Positions 6,876 to 12,209 of a stretch of DNA of 12,209 bases are shown here, piece after piece. A model generated the notes under the pieces. It was not told the DNA's origin and ran no database searches. It worked only from the letters and a program-made list of their open reading frames with translations. The stretch lies in assembly GCA_002479765.1 (NCBI GenBank), contig DLOZ01000023.1, forward strand, positions 1 to 12,209, given 5' to 3'. Position numbers and translations under genes: made by a program. Origin of the DNA: Sphingomonadales bacterium UBA7471 (GTDB taxonomy: Bacteria; Pseudomonadota; Alphaproteobacteria; Sphingomonadales; Sphingomonadaceae). Within the stretch, counting starts at the first letter, position 1, and each line of letters begins with the position of its first letter.

Positions 6876-7745
6876 TTAGCGGTTCGGTTGCGTGATTCCA
6901 AGCGAAAAGCGCAAGACGCGTGGATTGCCGGAAAGGTCGTGGGTTAATTCGGAGATTAACCCGGCGTCGGTGCCCAATTTTGCGACGGATTTTGACTGGT
7001 TGAATCCGATTTCGAAGACCGCGATTCCGGTGGTTTTTAGCAGTTTTTCGAGAGTTTTTAGAAGTATGCGATAGTCGCGCAGACCGTCGGGGCCGGCGAA
7101 GAGGGCGCTGTGCGGTTCGTGGCGGGCGACCATGTCTGCAAGCGGTGTTGCGTCCGCAATATAAGGGGGGTTGCACATAATGAGGTCGAATTGCCCCAAA
7201 CCGTCGGCCCACCCGTCCAAAGTCCAATCGCGCTGTTCGAAGTATGCGCGGCCGTCCAGCCCAAGCCGTGCCGCATTGCCCGATGCAACCGCCAGAGCCG
7301 CCGCGCTGGCATCAATGCCCACTCCTTGCGCGTCCCCAAACACCGACAAAGCCGCCAGCAACAACGCGCCCGACCCCGTGCCAAGGTCGAGGATCCGCGC
7401 AGGCGCATCCCGCCCGGCAAAACCCGCAATCGCCACCTCAACCACCGTTTCGCTGTCCGCACGCGGGATTAGCACATCGGGCGTCACATGCAGGTCAAGG
7501 TCCCAAAATGCCTGCATTCCCGTGATATAGGCCACCGGTTCATCCGCCACCCGCCGCGCGAGATACGCCGCAAAGGCAGGGGGCACAGCAAGATCATGCA
7601 TCCGCAACAACATCGCCGACCGGTCGATGCCCAAGGCATGCGCCATCAACAATTCGGCGTCGAGACGCGGGGTCGCGCTGACGGGCGTCAGGGCATCGGT
7701 CGCATCGCGCAGCGTTGAGGCAAGATTAGGGGCAAGGCCAGTCAT
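6876..7745 (-). CDS. prmC: Peptide chain release factor N5-glutamine methyltransferase
   Basis: PrmC (HemK) transfers a methyl group from S-adenosylmethionine to the Gln of the GGQ motif in release factors RF1 and RF2, which speeds peptide release at stop codons. The 289 residues have the usual layout: an N-terminal helical domain for the release factor (1-75), the linker YITGMQAFWDLDLHVTPDVL, LIPRADSETVVE, the SAM-binding loop ILDLGTGSGALLLAAL at 118-133, the catalytic NPPYIAD at 192-198 that grips the target Gln, and EPHSALFAGPDGLRDYR at 210-226. The ATG at 7745 is preceded by GGGCGGGG, which is not a classic ribosome binding site. In most relatives prfA lies directly upstream; here the upstream DNA is a repeat-filled non-coding stretch. 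The DUF4167 gene follows on the same strand. Confidence 0.95.
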   Translation of the reverse strand: MTGLAPNLASTLRDATDALTPVSATPRLDAELLMAHALGIDRSAMLLRMHDLAVPPAFAAYLARRVADEPVAYITGMQAFWDLDLHVTPDVLIPRADSETVVEVAIAGFAGRDAPARILDLGTGSGALLLAALSVFGDAQGVGIDASAAALAVASGNAARLGLDGRAYFEQRDWTLDGWADGLGQFDLIMCNPPYIADATPLADMVARHEPHSALFAGPDGLRDYRILLKTLEKLLKTTGIAVFEIGFNQSKSVAKLGTDAGLISELTHDLSGNPRVLRFSLGITQPNR

Positions 7746-7897
7746 ACCCCGCCCGTAATGCCAATATAGGCATAAGCAAAGCCCCGTCCCGCGTGCATAC
7801 TTCCACGCCCGTCCGGATCCCTCCCCCGGGCGGGGTCTTTATATGTAAAAAGCAATGCGGCGACCGGATGGATTGTCGCCGTAGTTCCCACTTCATT

Positions 7898-7995
7898 CGT
7901 CATCCTGAACTTGGTTCAGGATCTTACTTCCCACGTCGAAATAGTAAGATGCTGGAGCCGAAGGCGTGCATCGCACAAACAAGTTCAGCATGACG
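7898..7995. repeat. 98-bp REP/MITE-like palindromic element
   Basis: The ends CGTCATCCTGAACTT (7898-7912) and AAGTTCAGCATGACG (7981-7995) are inverted copies matching at 14 of 15 positions. Inside are two hairpins: ATCCTGAAC-TTG-GTTCAGGAT (7902-7922) and ATCTTACT/AGTAAGAT (7921-7928 with 7943-7950). The first arm, a CGTCATCCTGAAC followed by GTTCAGGATC, belongs to a repeat type I know to be dispersed in sphingomonad intergenic DNA. No open reading frame or transposase is present, so it would be moved in trans, if at all. Confidence 0.7.
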
Positions 7996-8127
7996 GGGGT
8001 GGTTTTTGGACGACAGGGGCTGTCGGGATGAGGGCACGCCCTTCTTCGTGCCTTTGTGGCTTTGTGTGAGATACATTGGCGCAGCTTCTGGCTTTGGCGG
8101 GGCGGTTTGTTCGCGCGCTATGGGCGC

Positions 8128-8205
8128 GGGCCCACCCCTAACCCAGTGGAGCCTCTCGGATCAGTCCGGGGGCCCACCCCTAACCCCTCCCGCCTGCGGG
8201 AGGGG
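8128..8205. repeat. 17-bp direct repeat with GC-rich hairpin
   Basis: GGGCCCACCCCTAACCC occurs at 8128-8144 and again at 8170-8186, 42 bases apart. The second copy runs into a perfect 10-base stem, CCCCTCCCGC (8184-8193) and GCGGGAGGGG (8196-8205), with a 2-base loop. The ACCCCTCCCGC...GCGGGAGGGG form is a common dispersed intergenic repeat in Alphaproteobacteria. No U run follows on either strand, so it is not a standard terminator. Confidence 0.65.
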
Positions 8206-8229
8206 AAACTTGGTGTGGTTTCCTACGCT

Positions 8230-8550
8230 TCATCCCGCTGCGGGGTTGACCGTCACGGGCCCAAGCTCTTTCAGGCAGGCCTGCAATTTGGCCATGCCTT
8301 CGGACGGGCTAGGCGGATTGGCGGCAAGGTCGGACATGCTTTTGCCATCCATCACCTTTTCGGCGGCACAACTGCACACTTGATTGACGTCGACCCCAAT
8401 GCCTTCGGGAATTTGCTCGCTGGCGGCGGTGGTGCAGGTGGCGACGATGGATTCGCGCACGCTGACCTTAACCGTGTCGTTCAACGCGCTGCCTTCGCCG
8501 CACGCGGCCAGCGCGAGCGACAGAAATGCGACCGATAATATCCGTTTCAT
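8230..8550 (-). CDS. Small cysteine-containing lipoprotein
   Basis: A 106-residue protein without a characterised family that I can name. Its signal peptide MKRILSVAFLSLALAAC ends in a good lipobox (LAAC, Cys17), and Gly18 rather than Asp follows, so outer-membrane sorting is allowed. The mature part has four cysteines: Cys39, Cys59, Cys61 and Cys92. The CSC pair in NQVCSCAAEKVMDG and the two flanking ones could form two disulfides in the periplasm. No cofactor motif such as CxxCH is present. ATG at 8550 has AAGGA about 7 bases upstream in a clear ribosome binding site. It lies 100 bases downstream of the phosphatase gene on the same strand, with a GC-rich imperfect hairpin (about 8590-8622) between, so co-transcription is uncertain. 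Confidence 0.75.
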   Translation of the reverse strand: MKRILSVAFLSLALAACGEGSALNDTVKVSVRESIVATCTTAASEQIPEGIGVDVNQVCSCAAEKVMDGKSMSDLAANPPSPSEGMAKLQACLKELGPVTVNPAAG

Positions 8551-8625
8551 GGCTTTTCCTTTGTCCAGAAACCCCCGAACAGCAGATGTGGGCAGCGCGC
8601 GTTGCTTTACAAGCGCACGCCCATA

Positions 8626-8662
8626 TAAAACCGCCTTATTTAAAACCGCCTTATTTAAAACC
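8626..8662. repeat. 15-bp tandem repeat across phosphatase stop codon
   Basis: TAAAACCGCCTTATT is present twice in direct tandem (8626-8640 and 8641-8655), followed by a partial third copy TAAAACC (8656-8662). On the coding strand the unit reads GGTTTTAAATAAGGC, so it contains the last codons of the phosphatase (GFK) and its stop. The copies are identical, which suggests a recent duplication by slippage. Confidence 0.85.
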
Positions 8663-10231
8663 TAGGGCCGCGCGCATGATTTGGAATATGGTGTTCTGTT
8701 CAATCGTGCCCTTGAACAAATGCGCCTTTGGCCCGGCGGCGCGGGCGACGACATCTTCGCCGCTGTGCGTTTCGGAACCGGTGGGGATCAACGCCTGCTG
8801 CCGATAATTCAGCGCCTGCGTATCTTCTTTCAACGGGTCGGGGCGTGGCATGGCCGTGACCGCGCCGGGGCCGTTGATATAGCCCAAGGTTGTGTAACCC
8901 TTGCCATCAAAGGCCAAGGTTGATTTGCCTTTCTGGTCGACCACGGGGCCAAGGATCGGGTTCCCGCGTTCGGGATATCCCGCCATGGTAAATGTGTGGC
9001 TATGGTCCGATGTGACGACGATCAGAGTATCGCGCAGGTCGACAGTGTCCATCGCGGCTTTCAACGCATCATTCAGCGCCACGGTGTCCTGCAACGCGCG
9101 ATAGGCGTTGCCGCCATGGTGGCCATGGTCAATCTTGCCCGCTTCCACCATCAGGACATAGCCCTTGCGGTTTTTGGACAGCATCGCGATCGCCTTCGTC
9201 GTCATTTCGGCGAGCGAGGGTTCTTTTGATCCGCTCGCGGTGCGGTCGGCGTCAAATTGCATATGCGATTGTTCGAACAGGCCAAGCAGCTTGTCGGTCT
9301 TTTTCGCGTCCACCGCAGCAAAGCCCTCGCTGTTCCAGACATAGGCGCTTTTGGGGTTCGCGGCCTGCCAGCTGGCGATCAGGTCCTTGCCATCGGCGCG
9401 CTTGCCCTTTTTGGTGGGATATTCGGGGTCAGCCGCCGTGTTGGGCATGAAATGCTGGCGTCCACCGCCCAACATAACCTCAAACCCATCACCATGCGGC
9501 CATTCGACCATTTGGCGGGCGATGTCGATGCAGCCTTCGGCCTTGGCCGCGGCGGGCATATTGGCGTCCACTTCCCAATCGCGTTGCGCGACATGGGCAT
9601 AGGTCGATGCGGGCGTGGCGTGGGTGATGGTCGCGGTGGAGACAATGCCGGTGGCATATCCCTTGTCCTCGGCCATTTCGAACAAAGATTTGACCTTATA
9701 GGGTTCGGTCGCCTTGCAATTGTCCTCCACCGCTTGCGGACCAACGCCCAGAACGCCGTTCAGCGTTTTGACGCCGGAGACAATCGCGGTTGCGGTCGGC
9801 GCGCTGTCGGGCACCTGGCCATCATGCGAATAGGTTTTGACCAAGGCGGTGTGCGGCAGGCGGTCCATTTGCGCGACATAGGATTCGCCGTCGACGCCCT
9901 TTTTCTGCCCTTCAAAAATGCGCGCGGCGGTTAGCGTGGTGATGCTCATGCCGTCGCCGATGAAGATGATGACATTGCGCGCCTTGCGGTTGTTGGGCGT
10001 ATCCGCCTCCAACCGGGCAAGCTCGGCTGCGCCAGCCTTCAGATAATCGTCACTGGTCGCCAGCGGCGGCGTGCCAATGGGCCGCGCAGGGGGCAGGGGC
10101 GCCGTCGCCGTCGCCGCCGCAGGATCCGGCGTCGCCGCATATTGCGCGAGCAACGGCGCGCCGATCAGGCAGGACGCCAACGCCAAAGACACAGGCAGGC
10201 CAGCGGACACAAAGGGCGAGACTTTACGCAT
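8651..10231 (-). CDS. Alkaline phosphatase, animal-like subtype, exported
   Basis: A metal-dependent phosphomonoesterase that releases inorganic phosphate in the periplasm or at the cell surface. The start is ATG at 10231, with GGAGAG 4 bases upstream (526 residues); an earlier in-frame ATG at 10288 has no such site and would put 19 residues before the signal peptide. Seen: signal peptide to about residue 29, metal ligands in FIGDGMS (Asp93), nucleophile Ser143 in VPDSAPTATA, TITHATPASTYAH (200-213), EAGKIDHGHHGG (363-374), VTSDHSHTF (406-414) and GSETHSGEDV (485-494). These match mammalian alkaline phosphatases more closely than E. coli PhoA (TDSAASATAW). The signal also contains LASC at 18-21, a possible lipobox, so either a soluble or a lipid-anchored form is possible. 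A Pho-box-like site lies 45 bases upstream, which fits induction by phosphate limitation. Confidence 0.95.
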   Translation of the reverse strand: MRKVSPFVSAGLPVSLALASCLIGAPLLAQYAATPDPAAATATAPLPPARPIGTPPLATSDDYLKAGAAELARLEADTPNNRKARNVIIFIGDGMSITTLTAARIFEGQKKGVDGESYVAQMDRLPHTALVKTYSHDGQVPDSAPTATAIVSGVKTLNGVLGVGPQAVEDNCKATEPYKVKSLFEMAEDKGYATGIVSTATITHATPASTYAHVAQRDWEVDANMPAAAKAEGCIDIARQMVEWPHGDGFEVMLGGGRQHFMPNTAADPEYPTKKGKRADGKDLIASWQAANPKSAYVWNSEGFAAVDAKKTDKLLGLFEQSHMQFDADRTASGSKEPSLAEMTTKAIAMLSKNRKGYVLMVEAGKIDHGHHGGNAYRALQDTVALNDALKAAMDTVDLRDTLIVVTSDHSHTFTMAGYPERGNPILGPVVDQKGKSTLAFDGKGYTTLGYINGPGAVTAMPRPDPLKEDTQALNYRQQALIPTGSETHSGEDVVARAAGPKAHLFKGTIEQNTIFQIMRAALGFK

Positions 10232-10275
10232 TTTACTCTCCAAAAATGTTTCAGGCCCACACATCGCAGACGAAG

Positions 10276-10293
10276 ATGACTGGCGCAAGACAG
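10276..10293 (-). promoter_or_regulatory. Candidate Pho box upstream of alkaline phosphatase
   Basis: On the minus strand CTGTCTTGCGCCAGTCAT consists of two 7-base repeats, CTGTCTT and CAGTCAT, with a 4-base spacer. Each matches the PhoB half-site CTGTCAT at six of seven positions. It ends 45 bases before the phosphatase ATG, leaving room for a -10 box and a leader of about 20 bases, though no good -10 sequence is obvious. Site and gene function agree; binding itself is inferred. Confidence 0.55.
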
Positions 10294-10418
10294 TGGGGGG
10301 TGTGGGGGGAGATTTTGGCGAGTGGGAGTGTGGCGGAGGCTTTTGAATAATTTATCCGCGACTTTATTTGATTAACTCTATTTGCAGCAGACTGGGGAGG
10401 TTGTTTCTAACTATGTAC

Positions 10419-10438
10419 GAGATCGTTCATACGATCTC
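10419..10438. other. Perfect hairpin in the last codons of the membrane protein gene
   Basis: GAGATCGT (10419-10426) and ACGATCTC (10431-10438) form a perfect 8-base stem with a TCAT loop, 10 bases before the end of the TAG stop on the minus strand. There is no U run after it. It may slow or end transcription of the operon, or protect the 3' end of the message. Confidence 0.35.
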
Positions 10439-10712
10439 TATAGCGAATCAGTCGCTCGTTTACGTCTTTCATATCGCTCACAAGTTCGTCATAACTTGGA
10501 AATTCTTTTTGGATGTCTTGTGGGTGTAATTTTGCATCCTGATCGGTCGATAGTTTATGCTCATACCATCTTTTGAAACGTGCTTGCCATTTTGTTAAAT
10601 GCGGCCTTAGTCCGATGTTCAAAACATTTATCGAAAGTAAAATAATCTGCTTTGTTGAATTGTTTCTCACTTTTTGAACCGGAATATCTTTAATAAGTTC
10701 TCTCGTTACTGC

Positions 10713-10720
10713 AAAAAAAA
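10713..10720 (-). other. Run of eight T (coding strand) at the frame break
   Basis: The plus strand has eight A here. On the coding strand the codons read AGT TTT TTT TGC in the first frame, and one T fewer would give AGT TTT TTT GCA, joining both halves of the membrane protein. Homopolymers of this length are prone to slippage in replication, transcription and sequencing. Confidence 0.8.
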
Positions 10721-11062
10721 CTATACCACGATTCATATATCTCAAAAATAACATCATCGTCGAAATCGATTGGCAATCCTATTTTTCGTGTACTCAGCTC
10801 CACCCAAATTTTATAAGCAACGCTTTTATCATTTATGTTCGGTTTGAATGTGAGTTTAGAGTTGCCGACCCCAAATTCTGCAGAATCTATTTCATAGGAC
10901 CGACCCAGAACTGATCCTGTCCTACACCACCTAATTGCCAAGCTACTTGCGATTACGATAATCGGGATTATCCAAAACCACTTGCCGATGCGCACGTCAA
11001 AAGACCAGTCTTCGCCCATTGTGATCTGAATTAGCTCGACAAACTTTTTGGCCCCAGCATAA

Positions 11063-11593
11063 TCAGCCATTTCGAACGCGCCGTGCTCGGGTATTGTCGA
11101 TCAATGAGCTGGAATTTGACCGCGCCATATGGACTAATGCCGCAAGCTTACTGGGGTCACGATAAACATCTTCATACCATCCCCACACTGCAAAACCGCT
11201 ATCGATATTGTCTTGAAGCCTAGCAGGTTTGATGCAGCCGTCGTTCACGATGGGAAGAGTCGGCAGCCGCAAACCAACTAAAGCATGCTGTTTTTGCAGG
11301 GTGGCCATTATTTCCCAGTCAACGAATTTTCGCAGATGGGTATCTGATCCACAAAGTACCACAGTGCAGGATGTGCCAGTCAGATAGTCTTCTCGAATCT
11401 TCCGCATTATGTATTCGGTATTGTCACTGTCAATTTGACGGTCCAGAGAATTGTCGGCAACCAAGCCGTAGGATTGCTGCAAAGCCACAGCCAACGCATT
11501 ATAATAACCTTGATCATTTTTGTGATGGTAGCTCACAAAAATGCGAGGCTTCACAGGAATTTTTGTACCTAAACCGAAGTTTGTCCCCATCAT
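11063..11593 (-). CDS. ThsB-like TIR protein (DUF1863)
   Basis: A 176-residue protein of the MTH538/ThsB TIR-like family (DUF1863, PF08937). In type I Thoeris, ThsB senses infection and makes a cyclic ADP-ribose isomer from NAD that activates ThsA. Seen: PRIFVSYHHKNDQGYYNALA at 16-35, the middle stretch DNSLDRQIDSDN, IREDYLTGTSCTVVLCGSDT at 66-85 and KFVDWEIMATL at 89-99. These parallel Bacillus ThsB (SVTCVLIGSQT, then RRWVRYEI), so Glu94 is the likely catalytic residue. ATG at 11593 shares ATGA with the stop of the upstream TIR gene; a second ATG at 11590 is better spaced (5 bases) from the GAGG of the ribosome binding site. Either start gives nearly the same protein. A longer frame to 11656 would run deep into the upstream gene and is rejected. 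No ThsA is seen in the window. Confidence 0.85.
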   Translation of the reverse strand: MMGTNFGLGTKIPVKPRIFVSYHHKNDQGYYNALAVALQQSYGLVADNSLDRQIDSDNTEYIMRKIREDYLTGTSCTVVLCGSDTHLRKFVDWEIMATLQKQHALVGLRLPTLPIVNDGCIKPARLQDNIDSGFAVWGWYEDVYRDPSKLAALVHMARSNSSSLIDNTRARRVRNG

Positions 11594-12147
11594 TCCCTCG
11601 CCAGCCATTGACCTAGTTCCGTCGCGGTGTTCTGTTCTTCGTTTAAAACCATCCAAATGGGTTTAGAATAGGTGCTGTGGTCTCCCCAAACAATTCGATC
11701 GTATATGCCAAGATATTCCTGCCGGGTCCAAGAATTTTCGTTGGCTTTAATAACAGATGGAAAAATTGCGATGTTCTTTAGGTTCTTAAATCCATGAGCA
11801 AGACCGAGCTCCCATGGAACCCAACGACTATCTTTACTATTTTCGCTGGCGAGCAAGACAAATTTTTTGCTTACTTTTATCCTATCTCTAAGAGTGTTTG
11901 CAGTTTCTGTTGAAGTATATGGAGGTAATGACGGATCTATCTTATCAATGTAAACGTCTGCACCGTGATTTTGTAGTATACGAATTACGCCTGGAATTAG
12001 GTCTTCGTCCTTAGAAGAATGGGATAAAAAAGTCGCCGAACTTGGCGCTCGATTTTTAGCCTCTTCCAAAATGCGTTTTCGAGTTTGGGGTTCCAATTCA
12101 GTGCCCCAGCTCTTCAATTCTCGAACAGTAGTGTAAGTTATTGCCAA
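11590..12147 (-). CDS. TIR-domain protein
   Basis: A 185-residue protein that is almost entirely one TIR domain, first gene of the operon. Seen: a helical N-terminus (VRELKSWGTELEPQTRKRIL), strand A and the box-1-like loop FLSHSSKDEDLIPG (40-53), a helix, strand B VYIDKIDPSLPP (66-76), KVSKKFVLLASENSKDSRW (91-109) and WELGLAHGFKN with Glu113. The spacing of Ser107, Trp109 and Glu113 matches the catalytic Glu of bacterial TIR NADases, so it probably cleaves or cyclises NAD. The start is TTG at 12147; AGGAA lies 8 bases upstream and no in-frame ATG occurs before the domain. Base use is far more AT-rich than in the phosphatase gene, as in the rest of the operon. TIR domains also serve as protein-interaction modules, so catalytic activity is inferred rather than shown. 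Confidence 0.88.
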   Translation of the reverse strand: MAITYTTVRELKSWGTELEPQTRKRILEEAKNRAPSSATFLSHSSKDEDLIPGVIRILQNHGADVYIDKIDPSLPPYTSTETANTLRDRIKVSKKFVLLASENSKDSRWVPWELGLAHGFKNLKNIAIFPSVIKANENSWTRQEYLGIYDRIVWGDHSTYSKPIWMVLNEEQNTATELGQWLARE

Positions 12148-12171
12148 ATAAAAATTTCCTTAATTGTAACG

Positions 12172-12200
12172 ATTATAATAAATATAATTAAAAAAATGAA
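12172..12200 (-). promoter_or_regulatory. Candidate promoter of the TIR operon
   Basis: A perfect TATAAT lies at 12177-12172 on the minus strand, with TTCATT 17 bases before it (12200-12195), a weak -35. Transcription would start near 12165, with AGGAA at 12160-12156 before the TTG start at 12147, so the leader would be very short. The whole region is AT-rich, so a chance TATAAT is possible. Confidence 0.4.
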
Positions 12201-12209
12201 ATTTATAAA

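Larger units (their letters stand above)
7746..8229. other. Repeat-filled non-coding region upstream of prmC
   Basis: About 480 bases without a credible gene, between prmC and the small lipoprotein gene. It holds a GC-rich inverted repeat at about 7817-7838 (GATCCCTCCC and GGGCGGGGTC, followed by TTTAT), the CGTCATCCTGAACTT element at 7898-7995, and the 17-base direct repeat with hairpin at 8128-8205. Open frames across it encode repeat-derived, low-complexity peptides with no recognisable domain. The prmC promoter must lie here. Confidence 0.6.
10407..11070 (-). pseudogene. Single-pass membrane protein with frameshift at T8 run (third gene of TIR operon)
   Basis: Two frames together make one coherent protein of about 220 residues. 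The first frame (11070 to 10690) gives MADYAGAKKFVELIQ, one membrane segment (about residues 31-47, WFWIIPIIVIASSLAI), a probable beta-rich part, and DVIFEIYESWYSFF, then leaves phase after eight T residues. Removing one T continues as AVTRELIKDIPVQKVR and runs through LRPHLTKWQARFKRWYEHKL to the stop at 10407. The predicted second-frame start at 10757 only restates DNA already coded in the first frame. I do not recognise a named family, and no macro, SLOG or nuclease motif is visible. Its start overlaps the ThsB-like gene by 8 bases, so it belongs to the TIR operon and may be a membrane effector or partner. It is either inactivated, phase-variable, expressed by slippage, or affected by a sequencing error. 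Confidence 0.7.

Noticed and set aside
7793..8538. Plus-strand frames across the repeat region (66, 125 and 160 codons)
   Set aside because: They read through dispersed repeats and the antisense of the small lipoprotein, with no ribosome binding site or domain.
8590..8622. GC-rich hairpin as terminator of the phosphatase gene
   Set aside because: The stem needs bulges and no U run follows on the minus strand.
9257..9934. 225-codon plus-strand frame inside the phosphatase gene
   Set aside because: It is antisense to the conserved phosphatase sequence in GC-rich DNA, where long shadow frames are expected.
10407..10757. Separate 116-residue gene starting at 10757
   Set aside because: Its first codons use DNA already coding for DVIFEIYES in the other frame and no ribosome binding site precedes it. 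A frame break in one gene explains both parts better.
11371..11616. 81-codon plus-strand frame within the TIR operon
   Set aside because: It is antisense to the ThsB-like gene and has no domain or ribosome binding site.
1..12209. CRISPR array, tRNA, rRNA, transposase or integrase
   Set aside because: I looked on both strands and found no regularly spaced repeats, tRNA-like cloverleaf, or recombinase motifs.

Overview
The window looks like the chromosome of an alphaproteobacterium, most probably from the Sphingomonadales. Three things point there: prmC followed by a DUF4167 gene, a cell-envelope gene set typical of sphingomonads (several lipoproteins, a Bax-inhibitor-1 protein, a two-helix membrane protein), and intergenic repeats of the kind common in sphingomonad genomes (a CGTCATCCTGAACTTGG...GTTCAGGATC element and a CCCCTCCCGC-CT-GCGGGAGGGG hairpin). 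The genus cannot be told. No rRNA, tRNA, CRISPR array, insertion sequence or transposase was found.

Layout. Positions 1-1129 (minus) hold an acyl-CoA dehydrogenase cut by the window edge, preceded on the same strand by a large MFS transporter (1219-2838). A divergent intergenic region leads to a Bax inhibitor-1/YccA-family membrane protein (3109-3846, plus) with a good intrinsic terminator, then a proline-rich lipoprotein (3989-4720). A two-CBS-domain protein (4770-5198, minus) is divergent from a small operon of a two-helix membrane protein and a YciA-like acyl-CoA thioesterase (5262-5947, plus). On the minus strand follow a DUF4167 protein (5992-6705) and prmC (6876-7745), then about 480 bases of non-coding DNA full of repeats, a small Cys-containing lipoprotein (8230-8550), and an exported alkaline phosphatase of the animal-like subtype (8651-10231) with a candidate Pho box upstream.

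From about 10330 to the right edge the DNA becomes clearly AT-richer. Three overlapping minus-strand genes fill it: a TIR-domain protein (12147 to 11590), a ThsB-like TIR protein (11593 to 11063), and a single-pass membrane protein (11070 to 10407) whose reading frame is broken at a run of eight T residues. The overlaps are 4 and 8 bases, so this is one operon. It has the form of an acquired NAD-linked anti-phage system: two different TIR-fold proteins plus a possible membrane effector, with no ThsA visible. The first gene has its own ribosome binding site and a TATAAT box, so the operon may start here, but genes beyond the right edge cannot be excluded.

The first 10.3 kb is housekeeping and metabolic core. 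The TIR operon is the accessory part and the best candidate for an undescribed system.
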